Below, one piece after another: positions 53,044 through 61,762 of a stretch of DNA of 64,000 bases. The notes below the pieces were generated by a model. That model did not search any database, had not been told where the DNA came from, and was given only the letters and a program-made list of their open reading frames with translations. The DNA lies in contig NZ_BKZW01000002.1 of the NCBI RefSeq assembly GCF_008974265.1, positions 1,178,001-1,242,000 on the forward strand, in the 5' to 3' direction. Both the position numbers and the translations under genes were made by a program. This DNA comes from Dictyobacter vulcani. GTDB lineage: Bacteria; Chloroflexota; Ktedonobacteria; Ktedonobacterales; Ktedonobacteraceae. Position 1 is the first letter of the stretch; each line of letters begins with the position of its first letter.

Positions 53044-54018
53044 ATGTTTCAATCAAAGGAGCGCCAATTTTTTATGCCAATTATTAGTATTGTGCTGCTG
53101 ATTATAGTGCTTGTGATTGTATTATCATTAGTAGCAGCAAGCCTATATTTTTATCGTCTGGTAATCTATCGTCAACCGAAGACATTTTTGCTGGATAATC
53201 CTGATCTAAAGCAAGATGGCGGGACCGACCTCCCGGTCCAGGATGTGCCATGGGTGGAGTCGCAGCCGTTTGAGTGTATCGAGATGAAGTCTGTAGATGG
53301 TTTGTTGCTGCGCGGCTTTTATCTGCCGGCCCCGACGCCTACCACCAAAACCGTGATTGTGGCCCATGGCTATAATTGTAGCTCCAAGCTGAACATGGGT
53401 CCATTTGCCCAGATGTATCATGAAGAGTTGGGGTATAATGTCCTGATGCCTGATGCGCGCGGACATGGTGAGAGCGAAGGCAACTATATCGGATTTGGCT
53501 GGCATGAGCGATTGGATTACTTGAAATGGATTCATCTATTAATTCAGCGCGTGGGTGAGGATTGTGAGATTGCGCTGCATGGTGTGTCGATGGGCGCGGC
53601 CACGGTTCTGATGACCAGTGGTGAGTCCTTGCCTGCACATGTCAAGTGCGTGGTTGCTGACTGTGCCTATACCTCCGCTAATGATATTCTGGCCTACCAG
53701 GGTAAGCGCATCTACCATCTGCCGGCGTTCCCGATTATTCCCGCTACCAGCCTGGTCTGCAAACTGCGTGCCGGCTACTTCTTTGGTGAAGCATCTACCC
53801 TCAAGCAGGTAGAGAAAACGCAGGTGCCCGTCCTCTTCATCCATGGGGAAGAAGATACCTTTGTCCCAACGGAAATGGCCGATCGCCTGCATGCAGCCTG
53901 TCCGACCACGAAAGAACTGATCCTGGTTCCCGATGCCGGCCATGGTATCTCCTTTAATGTTGATCCCGCCGCTTATGCGGGCCATGTAGGAAAATTCCTG
54001 AACAAGATTATCCCGTAA
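53044..54018 (+). CDS. Membrane-anchored alpha/beta hydrolase
   Basis: 324 residues. One N-terminal membrane helix (IISIVLLIIVLVIVLSLVAA) is followed by an alpha/beta-hydrolase domain: oxyanion HGYNCSSK, nucleophile GVSMGA, acid in FIHGEEDTFVP and His in PDAGHGISFN. Resembles YqkD/BAAT-type hydrolases. Start unclear: the ATG at 53074 is 11 codons in and neither has a well-spaced site (AGGAG at 53058). Confidence 0.85.
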   Translation: MFQSKERQFFMPIISIVLLIIVLVIVLSLVAASLYFYRLVIYRQPKTFLLDNPDLKQDGGTDLPVQDVPWVESQPFECIEMKSVDGLLLRGFYLPAPTPTTKTVIVAHGYNCSSKLNMGPFAQMYHEELGYNVLMPDARGHGESEGNYIGFGWHERLDYLKWIHLLIQRVGEDCEIALHGVSMGAATVLMTSGESLPAHVKCVVADCAYTSANDILAYQGKRIYHLPAFPIIPATSLVCKLRAGYFFGEASTLKQVEKTQVPVLFIHGEEDTFVPTEMADRLHAACPTTKELILVPDAGHGISFNVDPAAYAGHVGKFLNKIIP

Positions 54019-54120
54019 ATCCCTTCGACCCGTTGTACCGGAATTGCTGGTCACGGCAACCTGTGTACGTACGAACAGGTGCCTGGTAGCGATGACCCGT
54101 TGCCTGCTCGGACGTGCACT

Positions 54121-54148
54121 GATCGCAGCGATTAGCGCTGCCGGTACG
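54121..54148. repeat. REP-like intergenic palindrome, copy 2
   Basis: GATCGCAGCG-ATTA-GCGCTGCCGGTACG, same design as the copy at 48871. Located between converging hydrolase and MMPL genes. Confidence 0.55.
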
Positions 54149-54158
54149 TTGGATGTAT

Positions 54159-55808
54159 TTATAGGCGACCAGGCCACCAGTTCCATTTGCCGAGCATGAG
54201 TACGAGGCCTGGAACGAGGAGGCCGCGCACGATGAATGTATCCAGCAGGATACCAACGGCGACACAGGCACCCAGCTGGTAGAGGATGTTCAGGGGCAGG
54301 GTCGTCAGGACAGCGAAGGTGCCGGCCAGGATGAGGCCCGCTGAAGTGATGACTCCACCTGTGCGTGCGACGGCGTGTGGTACGCCTTTTTCGATGCCGA
54401 GTCGCTTGACTTCTTCACGGACACGCGACATCAGGAAGATGGTGTAGTCCGCTCCGAGGGCGACCAGGAAGATGAAGGTGTGCTGTTCCGGTGTAAAGGC
54501 CGGAGGCTGTTGTCCTGTTACAGGCGGCTTACCACCGATAGGCGGCTTGCCAGTCGTGGGAGGTTGCTGTCCTGTAGGCGGCTTACCGGTTGTAGGAGGC
54601 TGCTGTCCACCGATAGGCGGTTTGCCAGTTGTAGGTGGTTGGGTTGGCATACTTGGTTGTTTGCCTGAGCGGATGGAATCACGCACGGGAGCAGGCAGGG
54701 TTGTAATCGTATTTTGCAGCTTTGCAGGATCCACCAGTGGATCTTTCCCGGTTGGACGGGTTGGTCCCTGCACCTGAGCGACGCCGGCGGCTTTCTGAGC
54801 AGCAGCATTGAAGGCGTCGATTTTGACCAGTTGTTTATAGGCGTCCGCATCGGTGCCGCTGAGCTTGACCAGCACCGTTGTTGGGGCTAGCGTGCCTGCC
54901 GGGAAGTGCTTTTGCAGGATCGCATAGCCTTTGCTGGAGTCTGTGGGATCGCGGAAAGCGGTCAAGAAGTTAAAGGTTGGGAGGGAACCGATATTGCCGA
55001 GGGCCAGGATAATCAGGAAGACGGTACTGCCGACTATGGCCACGACACGATGGCGGGCGGTCCAGGTTCCCAGGCGGCCCCAGAAGCCTTTGAGCTCTTC
55101 CTCTGAATCGATTTGCAGGGCAGGATTATATTTTGGTACGAAGGGCCAGTAAGCGGCACGCCCCAGCCAGACGAGTAGGGCGGGTACCAGGGTCAGACCG
55201 GCGAGTAGCATGACAAAGATCGCTGTGACCAGGGCAGGACCCAGGCTGTAATAAAGTCCAATGTAAGTGAAGAGGAGGGTCAGTAGTCCCAGGATGACGG
55301 TTCCGGCGCTGGAGGTGATGGCTTCGCCCACCGCGCGCATGGTGGTGCGCATGGCTGTATGCTTATCCTCTGTCAGTGCGAGCTCTTCGCGGAAACGTGA
55401 GGCGATAAAGATACAGTAATCCGTTCCGGCGCCGAAGAGGAGGACGGTCATGATTGAGGTAGCTTGCTGGCTGATACCAACTGCACCAGATTTACCGAGA
55501 AAGCCTAATAACGCATTGGTAATTTGTAGCGCCCAACCCACGCCTATCAGGGGCAGTAAGGCCAGGATGAGTGAGCGATACAACACGATCAGCAGCACCA
55601 GGACCAGCGCGACGGTTGCCAGCAGCAGCTTGACGTCGACTGAGCCAAAGATCAATACCGTGTCGGTAATCACGCCAGCGGGTCCGGTTACGTAGGCCTG
55701 GACGCTGGTATTGGCGGTATCTGTCTTGAGATGATCGCGCATCTGCTTGACGCTATTCTGAAATTTCGTGTCCGAGGATGAGCCGGTCAGGTTAGCGATC
55801 AAGGTCAT
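54159..55808 (-). CDS. MMPL/RND-family membrane transporter, main part (frameshifted)
   Basis: 549 residues holding TM2-TM7 and the last membrane segments. The conserved FGAGTDYCIFIASRFREEL and, in the second half, ALGADYTIFLMSRVREE are the proton-relay helices. Adding one base to TTT at 55811-55813 joins it to the N-terminal part (DGK-TMTLIANLTG). In the second half the segment that should hold TM8 and TM9 is absent; a Pro-rich repeat (PPTTGKPPIGG, PPTTGKPPTG) leads straight into the TM10 region. It would export lipids or drugs. Confidence 0.85.
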   Translation of the reverse strand: MTLIANLTGSSSDTKFQNSVKQMRDHLKTDTANTSVQAYVTGPAGVITDTVLIFGSVDVKLLLATVALVLVLLIVLYRSLILALLPLIGVGWALQITNALLGFLGKSGAVGISQQATSIMTVLLFGAGTDYCIFIASRFREELALTEDKHTAMRTTMRAVGEAITSSAGTVILGLLTLLFTYIGLYYSLGPALVTAIFVMLLAGLTLVPALLVWLGRAAYWPFVPKYNPALQIDSEEELKGFWGRLGTWTARHRVVAIVGSTVFLIILALGNIGSLPTFNFLTAFRDPTDSSKGYAILQKHFPAGTLAPTTVLVKLSGTDADAYKQLVKIDAFNAAAQKAAGVAQVQGPTRPTGKDPLVDPAKLQNTITTLPAPVRDSIRSGKQPSMPTQPPTTGKPPIGGQQPPTTGKPPTGQQPPTTGKPPIGGKPPVTGQQPPAFTPEQHTFIFLVALGADYTIFLMSRVREEVKRLGIEKGVPHAVARTGGVITSAGLILAGTFAVLTTLPLNILYQLGACVAVGILLDTFIVRGLLVPGLVLMLGKWNWWPGRL

Positions 55809-56209
55809 GGTTTGCCATCCTGCGAGATCAACTGGCTGGCAGCCTGCGGTACCGTGAAGATCGAGAGCACTTTATCGACCGAGGTTGGTTTCTGGCTGGA
55901 GGTTAGCCAGTCGCTGGTCTTTTTGGCGGTGGCTTTATCCTCTGCGCTTAATCCCTTTTCATCATAAAAGACGATAATTGCGGGTATGCCACGACTACCA
56001 GGAAACTTTTCCAGTAACAGTCGTTGCGCTACCTGTGAATTGGCATCACTGGGAATATTCTGGGTTGATGTATTATCATAAATATCGGCCAGTTTTGGTG
56101 CAGTCACCACCAGCACGACCGCGACAATCAACCAGATTGCGATCGTGACAAACTTACCGCGCTTGCCTACAGCACTATCAGTGAGTGCATGTAACAATCG
56201 TGTAACCAT
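55805..56209 (-). CDS. MMPL/RND-family membrane transporter, N-terminal part (frameshifted)
   Basis: Start of the same gene at ATG 56209 after AGGAGAAGGT. TM1 is FVTIAIWLIVAVVLVVTAP, followed by the outer loop (NIPSDANSQVAQRLLLEKFP, IPAIIVFYDEKGLS). Confidence 0.8.
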   Translation of the reverse strand: MVTRLLHALTDSAVGKRGKFVTIAIWLIVAVVLVVTAPKLADIYDNTSTQNIPSDANSQVAQRLLLEKFPGSRGIPAIIVFYDEKGLSAEDKATAKKTSDWLTSSQKPTSVDKVLSIFTVPQAASQLISQDGKP

Positions 56210-56338
56210 ACCTTCTCCTAAAAAATCCAGTCGAGCAGCCACCTGCATGGCCAGCTACTAACTTCTATCTATTGATTAAATCCTTCACTTAAAAACACAG
56301 CATGATTGCTTATCACACTATAAAACAGAGTCAAAAAA

Positions 56339-56352
56339 TTATCAAATGATAA
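56339..56352. promoter_or_regulatory. Putative operator TTATCAAATGATAA
   Basis: A 14-bp palindrome TTATCA-nn-TGATAA in the gap between the divergent MMPL and kynA genes. A second copy with the same half-sites is at 56467-56480. Confidence 0.5.
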
Positions 56353-56466
56353 GTAAAATGCAGTTTGTTTTTGCCTGACTTAATGTAATGACGTAAGCTA
56401 GAGTCAAATCGGGTGCATATTCGGAAAAATTGGCTAAAAAAGGTTAGACAAATACGCAATAGTTAG

Positions 56467-56480
56467 TTATCATCTGATAA
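56467..56480. promoter_or_regulatory. Putative operator TTATCATCTGATAA
   Basis: Second copy of the TTATCA-nn-TGATAA palindrome, extended to GTTATCATCTGATAAC. About 105 bases before kynA. Size and symmetry suit a MarR- or TetR-type dimer; no such regulator is adjacent. Confidence 0.5.
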
Positions 56481-56585
56481 CAAATGTCTGACGAAGCGTG
56501 GTTGTAGTTACCGCTATAATCGAAGCATATTATAAAATGTATGCAGACCGGTTTTGTGTTTATAAATAGAAAGAATAGGACTACG

Positions 56586-57380
56586 ATGTCTAAAGCTTTG
56601 AATTATTCCAGTTATTTGCGCGTCGATGAGCTTTTGCGTTTGCAGGCCCCGAAGAGTGTAGGACCTCATGGACCAGAGCATGATGAGTTGCTCTTTATTA
56701 TTATTCATCAAGTGTATGAACTCTGGTTTAAAGAACTCCTCCATGAGATTACATATATGCAGCAGTTGCTCTATCAAAATGAAGCGGCCCGGGCCTCACA
56801 TACGACGCGTCGTATTCTGGCTATACTAAAAACGGTGGTGGCACAAATTGATGTTTTAGAGACACTGACGCCACTGGAATTCAACTCGTTTCGCAGATTT
56901 TTAGAGACCGCCAGTGGTTTTCAATCGGTCCAGTTTCGCGAAATCGAGTTTGCCTTTGGCTATAAGCGTGCAAAGGTGATAGAACATTGCACCGATGATC
57001 CAGAGGCCCATCAGCGGCTGCTAGAGCGCTATCAACAGCCAACGGTCTGGGATGCTTTCCTGCATTATTTATCTTTGAATGGCTATAATGTTTCACAGGA
57101 GCAGTTGAATCGCGATGTGACGCAATCCATTCAACCTTCAGCTGAGATCCAGGCTTTATTGATCGATGTCTATCGCCAGGATCCGTCGGTTAGTAATGTA
57201 TGTGAGAATCTGGTCGATATTGATGAAGGTCTACAGGAGTGGCGCTATCGACATGTGAAGATGGTGGAGCGCACAATCGGGGTAAAGATCGGTACTGGTG
57301 GATCTCCTGGCGCGGCTTATCTGGCGACGACGCTCAAGCCTTTTTTCCCGGATCTGTGGGCGATGCGCTCGCAACTCTAG
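56586..57380 (+). CDS. kynA: Tryptophan 2,3-dioxygenase
   Basis: 264 residues from the ATG at 56586 after AGGACTAC; the frame opens 15 codons earlier. Haem enzyme that converts L-tryptophan to N-formylkynurenine. Substrate and haem residues are in SYLRVDELLRLQ, HDELLFIIIHQVYELWFKEL (haem-site His), FRRFLETASGFQS and REIEFAFGYK; HVKMVERTIGVKIGTGGSPG is the C-terminal His plus GTGGS loop. kynU follows after 61 bases. Confidence 0.95.
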   Translation: MSKALNYSSYLRVDELLRLQAPKSVGPHGPEHDELLFIIIHQVYELWFKELLHEITYMQQLLYQNEAARASHTTRRILAILKTVVAQIDVLETLTPLEFNSFRRFLETASGFQSVQFREIEFAFGYKRAKVIEHCTDDPEAHQRLLERYQQPTVWDAFLHYLSLNGYNVSQEQLNRDVTQSIQPSAEIQALLIDVYRQDPSVSNVCENLVDIDEGLQEWRYRHVKMVERTIGVKIGTGGSPGAAYLATTLKPFFPDLWAMRSQL

Positions 57381-57441
57381 TACTGCATAGAGTCGCAAGC
57401 CGCTCCAGGCCTGCTACTGTCAATAGAAAGAGTGAGTATCT

Positions 57442-57945
57442 ATGACTATTTCGACCGATCTGGCCTATGCTGATAGGCTGGATGCCCAGGATGTGCTGGG
57501 ACAATTTCGCAAGCGTTTTATGATCACCGATGATGAGCTGATCTACATGGATGGGAATTCGCTGGGACGCTTGCCTGTGGCTTCGGCTAAACTGGCCACG
57601 CAGCTGGTGCAGCAACAGTGGGGAACACGCCTGATCCGCAGCTGGAATGAGGGCTGGTTTACAGCTCCTGAGCGTATCGGCGCGAAGATTGCGCGGCTGA
57701 TTGGTGCGCATGAGGATGAAGTAATCGTGGCCGAGTCTACCTCGATTAATCTCTTTAAGCTGGTCATGGCCGCCCTGCGCTTCCAGGCTGGCCGCTCGCA
57801 TATCATGACTGACGACCTGAATTTCCCTCGGACCTCTATATCCTGCAGGGTGCCATCGAAATGCTGGACAAGCAGCATCAGCTTGAAATGGTACCTTCTG
57901 CTGATGGGATATATGGTCCTGTGGACGCTCTTCAGGAGAGTTTAA
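57442..57945 (+). CDS. kynU: Kynureninase, N-terminal part (frameshifted)
   Basis: Begins MTISTDLAYADRLDAQDVLG and shows YMDGNSLGRLP, LVQQQWGTRLIRSWNEGWF and VIVAESTSINLFKL, all kynureninase blocks for PLP and substrate. The frame breaks at the CCC run 57825-57827: one extra C gives DLNFPSDLYILQG and leads into the next entry. Confidence 0.88.
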   Translation: MTISTDLAYADRLDAQDVLGQFRKRFMITDDELIYMDGNSLGRLPVASAKLATQLVQQQWGTRLIRSWNEGWFTAPERIGAKIARLIGAHEDEVIVAESTSINLFKLVMAALRFQAGRSHIMTDDLNFPRTSISCRVPSKCWTSSISLKWYLLLMGYMVLWTLFRRV

Positions 57946-58709
57946 GCGAGCAGACGGCCCTGCTCACGCTCTCCCATACCGTCTTTAAGAGCGGCTATCT
58001 CTATGATATGGCGAGTTTGACTGCGGCCGCGCATGCCGTTGGTAGCCTGGTGCTCTGGGACCTTAGCCACTCGGTTGGCGCAGTCCCGGTAGATCTGCAT
58101 GCCGCTAACGCGGATCTGGCTATTGGGTGTACCTATAAATATCTTAATGGTGGACCGGGTGCGCCGGCCTTTCTCTATGTGCGTCGTGACCTGCAAGAGA
58201 AGCTGCTCAACCCGCTTAGTGGCTGGATGGGGCAGCATAATCTGTTTGATTTTGCCCTGGAATATCAGCCCGCAGCCGGCCTGCGTCGATTTCTGACCGG
58301 GACGCCACCAATGATGTCGCTGGCCCTGATTGAGCCCGGGGTTGAATTATTGCTCGAAGCAGGTATCGACAACCTGCGCGCTAAATCCTTGCAGCAGAGC
58401 GATTACCTGATCCAGCTCTGGCAGAGTGAGCTGGCGCCCCATGGCTTTACCCTGAAGACGCCTGCTGAAGACCACCTGCGCGGCTCGCACGTCTCCCTGG
58501 GACATCCAGAAGGACTGCGTATTGATCTGGCCTTGATCAACGACATGCAGGTCCTGCCAGACTTCCGGGCACCCGACAATATTCGCCTGGGCATTACGCC
58601 GCTCTACACCACCTATCGGGACATCTATCAGACCGTCATTCGCCTCAAAGCCATCGTGACCGAGCGCCTTTACGAGAAATACTCGACCGACGCTCCGATC
58701 GTGACCTAG
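57861..58709 (+). CDS. kynU: Kynureninase, C-terminal part (frameshifted)
   Basis: Carries LSHTVFKSGYLYDM, LWDLSHSVGAVPVDLHAANA and the PLP lysine in AIGCTYKYLNGGPGAPAF, then TGTPPMMSLALIEPGVELLL. Joined to the N-terminal part the product is about 423 residues. It cleaves kynurenine to anthranilate and alanine. The formamidase that should act between KynA and KynU is not in the window. Confidence 0.9.
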   Translation: MLDKQHQLEMVPSADGIYGPVDALQESLSEQTALLTLSHTVFKSGYLYDMASLTAAAHAVGSLVLWDLSHSVGAVPVDLHAANADLAIGCTYKYLNGGPGAPAFLYVRRDLQEKLLNPLSGWMGQHNLFDFALEYQPAAGLRRFLTGTPPMMSLALIEPGVELLLEAGIDNLRAKSLQQSDYLIQLWQSELAPHGFTLKTPAEDHLRGSHVSLGHPEGLRIDLALINDMQVLPDFRAPDNIRLGITPLYTTYRDIYQTVIRLKAIVTERLYEKYSTDAPIVT

Positions 58710-58716
58710 AGCGCAA

Positions 58717-59856
58717 TCAGTGCCTGATCTGGCGGAAGAAGGTACGAATCTCATGGACTAAGGCGGCTGGCTGCTCCATGGCAGCGAAATGGCCGCCTGC
58801 GCCCATGCTTGCCCAGCGCTGAATGTTATACTGGCGGGTTGCCAGATTGTGTGGTGGCAGCGTGATCTCGCGTGGGAAGAGCGCGACCCCGACTGGTACC
58901 TCGACCTTGCCAGCTGTAGTGCCATCCGCATGTGCAGTCTCATAGTAGAGCCGCATTGAGGAATTAATGGTCTGGGTGATCCAGTAGATCATGATGTTGG
59001 TCAACAGCTCATCCTTATTGAAGACACACTCCAGGTTCTCATGGCAATCGCTCCAGGCGCGAAACTTCTCAATGATCCAGCCTGCCAGGCCAACTGGAGA
59101 ATCATTGAGCCCATAGGCCAGCGTTTGCGGCCGTGTGCCCTGGATATGGCTATAGCCTGAACCATCTTTCTGGAAACGCTGCAGTTGCTCACGCCAGCGC
59201 TGCTCGTCTTCGGAAGGCTCTCCATCACCAATTTCCTGCCTGAGTGGTAGCATATTGACATGGACACCAATCAAATTATCAGGATATAACTCACCGAGCC
59301 GTAACGAGATCGAGCTGCCCCAATCGCCGCCCTGGGCCCCAAAGCGCTTATAGCCCAGTTCCCGTGTCATCAACTGCATAAACAGTTCCGCGATCCTCCT
59401 GACATCCATCCCCGGCCTATCAGAGCGATCCGAGAAGCCATAGCCAGGTAGCGAAGGCACCACCACATCAAAGGAATCCTGTGGATCGCCGCCATGGCTG
59501 GCTGGATCCGTCAAAGGTCCAATAATCTTATGCAGCTCAAAAAACGAGCCCGGCCAGCCATGCGAGATGATCAGTGGTACCGGATCTGGCCCCTGTCCCT
59601 TTGCATGGATAAAATGCAGTCCCACGCCATCGACATCAACCTTAAATTGGGGAAAAGAATTCAGCAACTGTTCCTGTGCCCGCCAATCAAAGCCATCCTG
59701 CCAGTACGCCACCAACTGTTGTAAATACGCCAGATTCGTCCCATAATCCCAGCTACTGTCTGTAATCTCATCGGGCCAGCGCGTCAACGCCAGCCGCTGC
59801 CTCAAATCATCCAGCACCGACTCTGGTACTTTAATTGAGAATGGCTCTATACTCAT
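58717..59856 (-). CDS. Epoxide hydrolase (EHN domain, alpha/beta-hydrolase)
   Basis: 379 residues. An N-terminal EHN domain (VLDDLRQRLALTRWPDEITD) precedes the hydrolase core: HGWPGSFFELHKII holds the oxyanion HGWP, GAQGGDWGSSISLRLGELYP the nucleophile Asp, and AMEQPAALVHEIR follows the general-base His region GGHF. Opens epoxides to diols; similar enzymes act in aromatic catabolism. It converges on kynU. Confidence 0.88.
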   Translation of the reverse strand: MSIEPFSIKVPESVLDDLRQRLALTRWPDEITDSSWDYGTNLAYLQQLVAYWQDGFDWRAQEQLLNSFPQFKVDVDGVGLHFIHAKGQGPDPVPLIISHGWPGSFFELHKIIGPLTDPASHGGDPQDSFDVVVPSLPGYGFSDRSDRPGMDVRRIAELFMQLMTRELGYKRFGAQGGDWGSSISLRLGELYPDNLIGVHVNMLPLRQEIGDGEPSEDEQRWREQLQRFQKDGSGYSHIQGTRPQTLAYGLNDSPVGLAGWIIEKFRAWSDCHENLECVFNKDELLTNIMIYWITQTINSSMRLYYETAHADGTTAGKVEVPVGVALFPREITLPPHNLATRQYNIQRWASMGAGGHFAAMEQPAALVHEIRTFFRQIRH

Positions 59857-60254
59857 ATTATATTACCCCATTTTAAGCTCATCATTTTATTCTACACAAT
59901 TCAACTAGCATTCTACCATAAATAAAACACCAAAACATCCTCAAGTAAAAATTTTAAAGTAGCAAAATGTGTTTGCAAAAAATATCTTACGTTCTTCTTT
60001 TCTTAAGTTCTTATGCTGTCCCGAAAAAAAGCGCTGCATGTCTTCTGGAGTGTTAATGCTTTGATTTGAGGTAGATATTTTTAAAAATATATATATAATC
60101 ATAACAGAAGTAATAAGATATTCAAAGATTTTTGGATGATTACAGGCAAAGTCATAGAGCAGCGGCAATCGCTGCCGCTACGATGGGGTTGCTGGCTCGC
60201 ACGTCGAGAGGTCGCAGCGGCAATCGCTGCCGCTACGATGGGGCACATCCTTGT
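59857..60254. other. Gene-free gap holding two tandem REP-like repeats
   Basis: 59857-60150 is AT-rich and has no convincing gene. Two copies of GCAGCGGCAATCGCTGCCGC, each followed by TACGATGGGG, lie at 60159-60187 and 60214-60243, separated by a 26-base unit. They belong to the same family as those at 48871 and 54121. Confidence 0.6.
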
Positions 60255-60671
60255 TTACGCTTTTGGAGCCGTAATGTTGACGACCCAGTTTATGCCAAAT
60301 TTGTCGGTGAGCATGCCGAATGTATCACCCCAGATGGCTTTCTCAAGCGGCATTGTTATGTTGGCACCAGCCGAAAGCTGCTTGAAATAGTTTGTTAATT
60401 CTGCTTCGTTGTCCCCACTAAGAGACATACTAAAGTTTGTGCCGGTTTTATATTCCATGCGGTCTGGCGTGTCGGATGCCATAAATGTAATGCCGTTTTC
60501 GGCTTGCAGCATCGAATGCATGATTTTGTTGTCTTCGCTTGGATCCTGAGATGCGTTGTATTCTTTGAATGTGTTCATCTCAAGCTTACCACCAAAGATC
60601 GATTTATAAAATTCCATGGCCTCGCGAGTGTTGTCTTTAAAACTCAGGTATGGGTTCAGTTGTGTGTGCAT
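60255..60671 (-). CDS. PhnB-like VOC-fold protein
   Basis: 138 residues. LNPYLSFKDNTREAMEFYKS starts the 3-dmu-9_3-mt/PhnB glyoxalase fold; ENGITFMASDTPDR, YFKQLSAGANITMPLEKAIW and FGMLTDKFGINWVVNIT complete it. Such proteins are small dimers of uncertain function. The start has GGAGGAAACA nearby. Confidence 0.88.
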   Translation of the reverse strand: MHTQLNPYLSFKDNTREAMEFYKSIFGGKLEMNTFKEYNASQDPSEDNKIMHSMLQAENGITFMASDTPDRMEYKTGTNFSMSLSGDNEAELTNYFKQLSAGANITMPLEKAIWGDTFGMLTDKFGINWVVNITAPKA

Positions 60672-60783
60672 TGTTTCCTCCTACTTAATACTAACTCTTT
60701 ATGAGACAAATGTTCTACTGCCTGGAAATAGTATACGCGATGTTGAGCTGAAAAACTTATCGGATCTTGCTCTTTTTGGATTT

Positions 60784-61740
60784 CTACACGTTATTCGGAT
60801 GGAGGCGATAATCCGGGGCATCTATCATGTCGATGCGCTGTACGAGGCGGGTGTCGCTCATGCGTGAGCGCAGGCGCGGCTCGATGCCTTCGAGGCCGAT
60901 CAGGTTGGTGGTGATGACTGTGGCGAGGTGGGCATTATAGCGATGGTTGAGTAGCTGGAAGAGTTTCTCGTTGGCCCATGGTGAATGCTGCTCGGTCCCC
61001 AGATCGTCCAGGACCAGGAATTGGGCCTGGCGCATGCGTTGGAAGAGGATATCATACTGGATCTCGGCTTTGGGGGCATAGGTGGCGCGCAGGTAGTCCA
61101 GCAGGTCGGGGACGACCGCGAAGAGCACGGTATCTCTGGCTTCCAGGCGATGACGGGCGATGGCGACGGCCAGATGGGTTTTGCCACAACCATTCGGACC
61201 GATAAAGATCAACCATCCCTCTGGATTGCAGGCATAGCTGGCGGCTTGCTGAAAAGCCTGGCGTGTGCCGGGTAGAAAGCCGTTAAAGGTGTTCAGTGAC
61301 TTGTAGCGGAATTCCTCCAGCGTATCCAGATTTGACAACTGGCGCAGATACTGGCGATGATGCTCTTCCTTGATGGCTTGCATGCAGGTACACGCGACCG
61401 CTTTGCCAAACAGTGGATGGCTAATTTCAACTTCCATGCGGAAATAGCGGCGTCCACTACACCGGGTACAGGATGGCTCTGCTGGCTCTTTGACGATACT
61501 CGTTTGAGCGCTGGGCAGCTCAAAGGCTGACTTCGCCATGGGACGCCCGTAGTTGGCCGAGCTGCGCTCAAACTCGGTTCCAGGCTCCGGTTCGGCCATG
61601 GGGGCTTCGCCCCCGTGCGCATCCTCATCAGCTGGCTCCTCGCTAGTCATCCAGCGGCGTGGATCATTATCTGGTTGTTGCATGGCGAGAAATTCTCGCG
61701 AGTTTTGGTGTGCGCGAATAATATTAACAATATGTTCCAT
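60784..61740 (-). CDS. DnaC/IstB-type ATPase with zinc-binding Cys cluster
   Basis: 318 residues. N-terminal disordered acidic stretch, a CxxC...CxC cluster (SCTRCSGRRY, ACTC) as in DnaI-like helicase loaders, then an AAA+ core: Walker A FIGPNGCGKTHLAVAI, Walker B QFLVLDDLGTEQH, sensor VITTNLIGLEGIEPRLRSRM. It should load a replicative helicase. ATG follows GAAAGGATTTTTTTC. Its partner gene ends 22 bases upstream. Confidence 0.85.
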   Translation of the reverse strand: MEHIVNIIRAHQNSREFLAMQQPDNDPRRWMTSEEPADEDAHGGEAPMAEPEPGTEFERSSANYGRPMAKSAFELPSAQTSIVKEPAEPSCTRCSGRRYFRMEVEISHPLFGKAVACTCMQAIKEEHHRQYLRQLSNLDTLEEFRYKSLNTFNGFLPGTRQAFQQAASYACNPEGWLIFIGPNGCGKTHLAVAIARHRLEARDTVLFAVVPDLLDYLRATYAPKAEIQYDILFQRMRQAQFLVLDDLGTEQHSPWANEKLFQLLNHRYNAHLATVITTNLIGLEGIEPRLRSRMSDTRLVQRIDMIDAPDYRLHPNNV

Positions 61741-61762
61741 GAAAAAAATCCTTTCTTTTCGT

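Noticed and set aside
59941..60168. 75-codon frame with a hydrophobic segment in the AT-rich gap
   Set aside because: No ribosome binding site; hydrophobicity follows from the AT-rich DNA, and its start region overlaps the REP-like repeat.
60132..60398. Two plus-strand frames over the REP repeats
   Set aside because: They translate the tandem repeat and the antisense of the PhnB-like gene.
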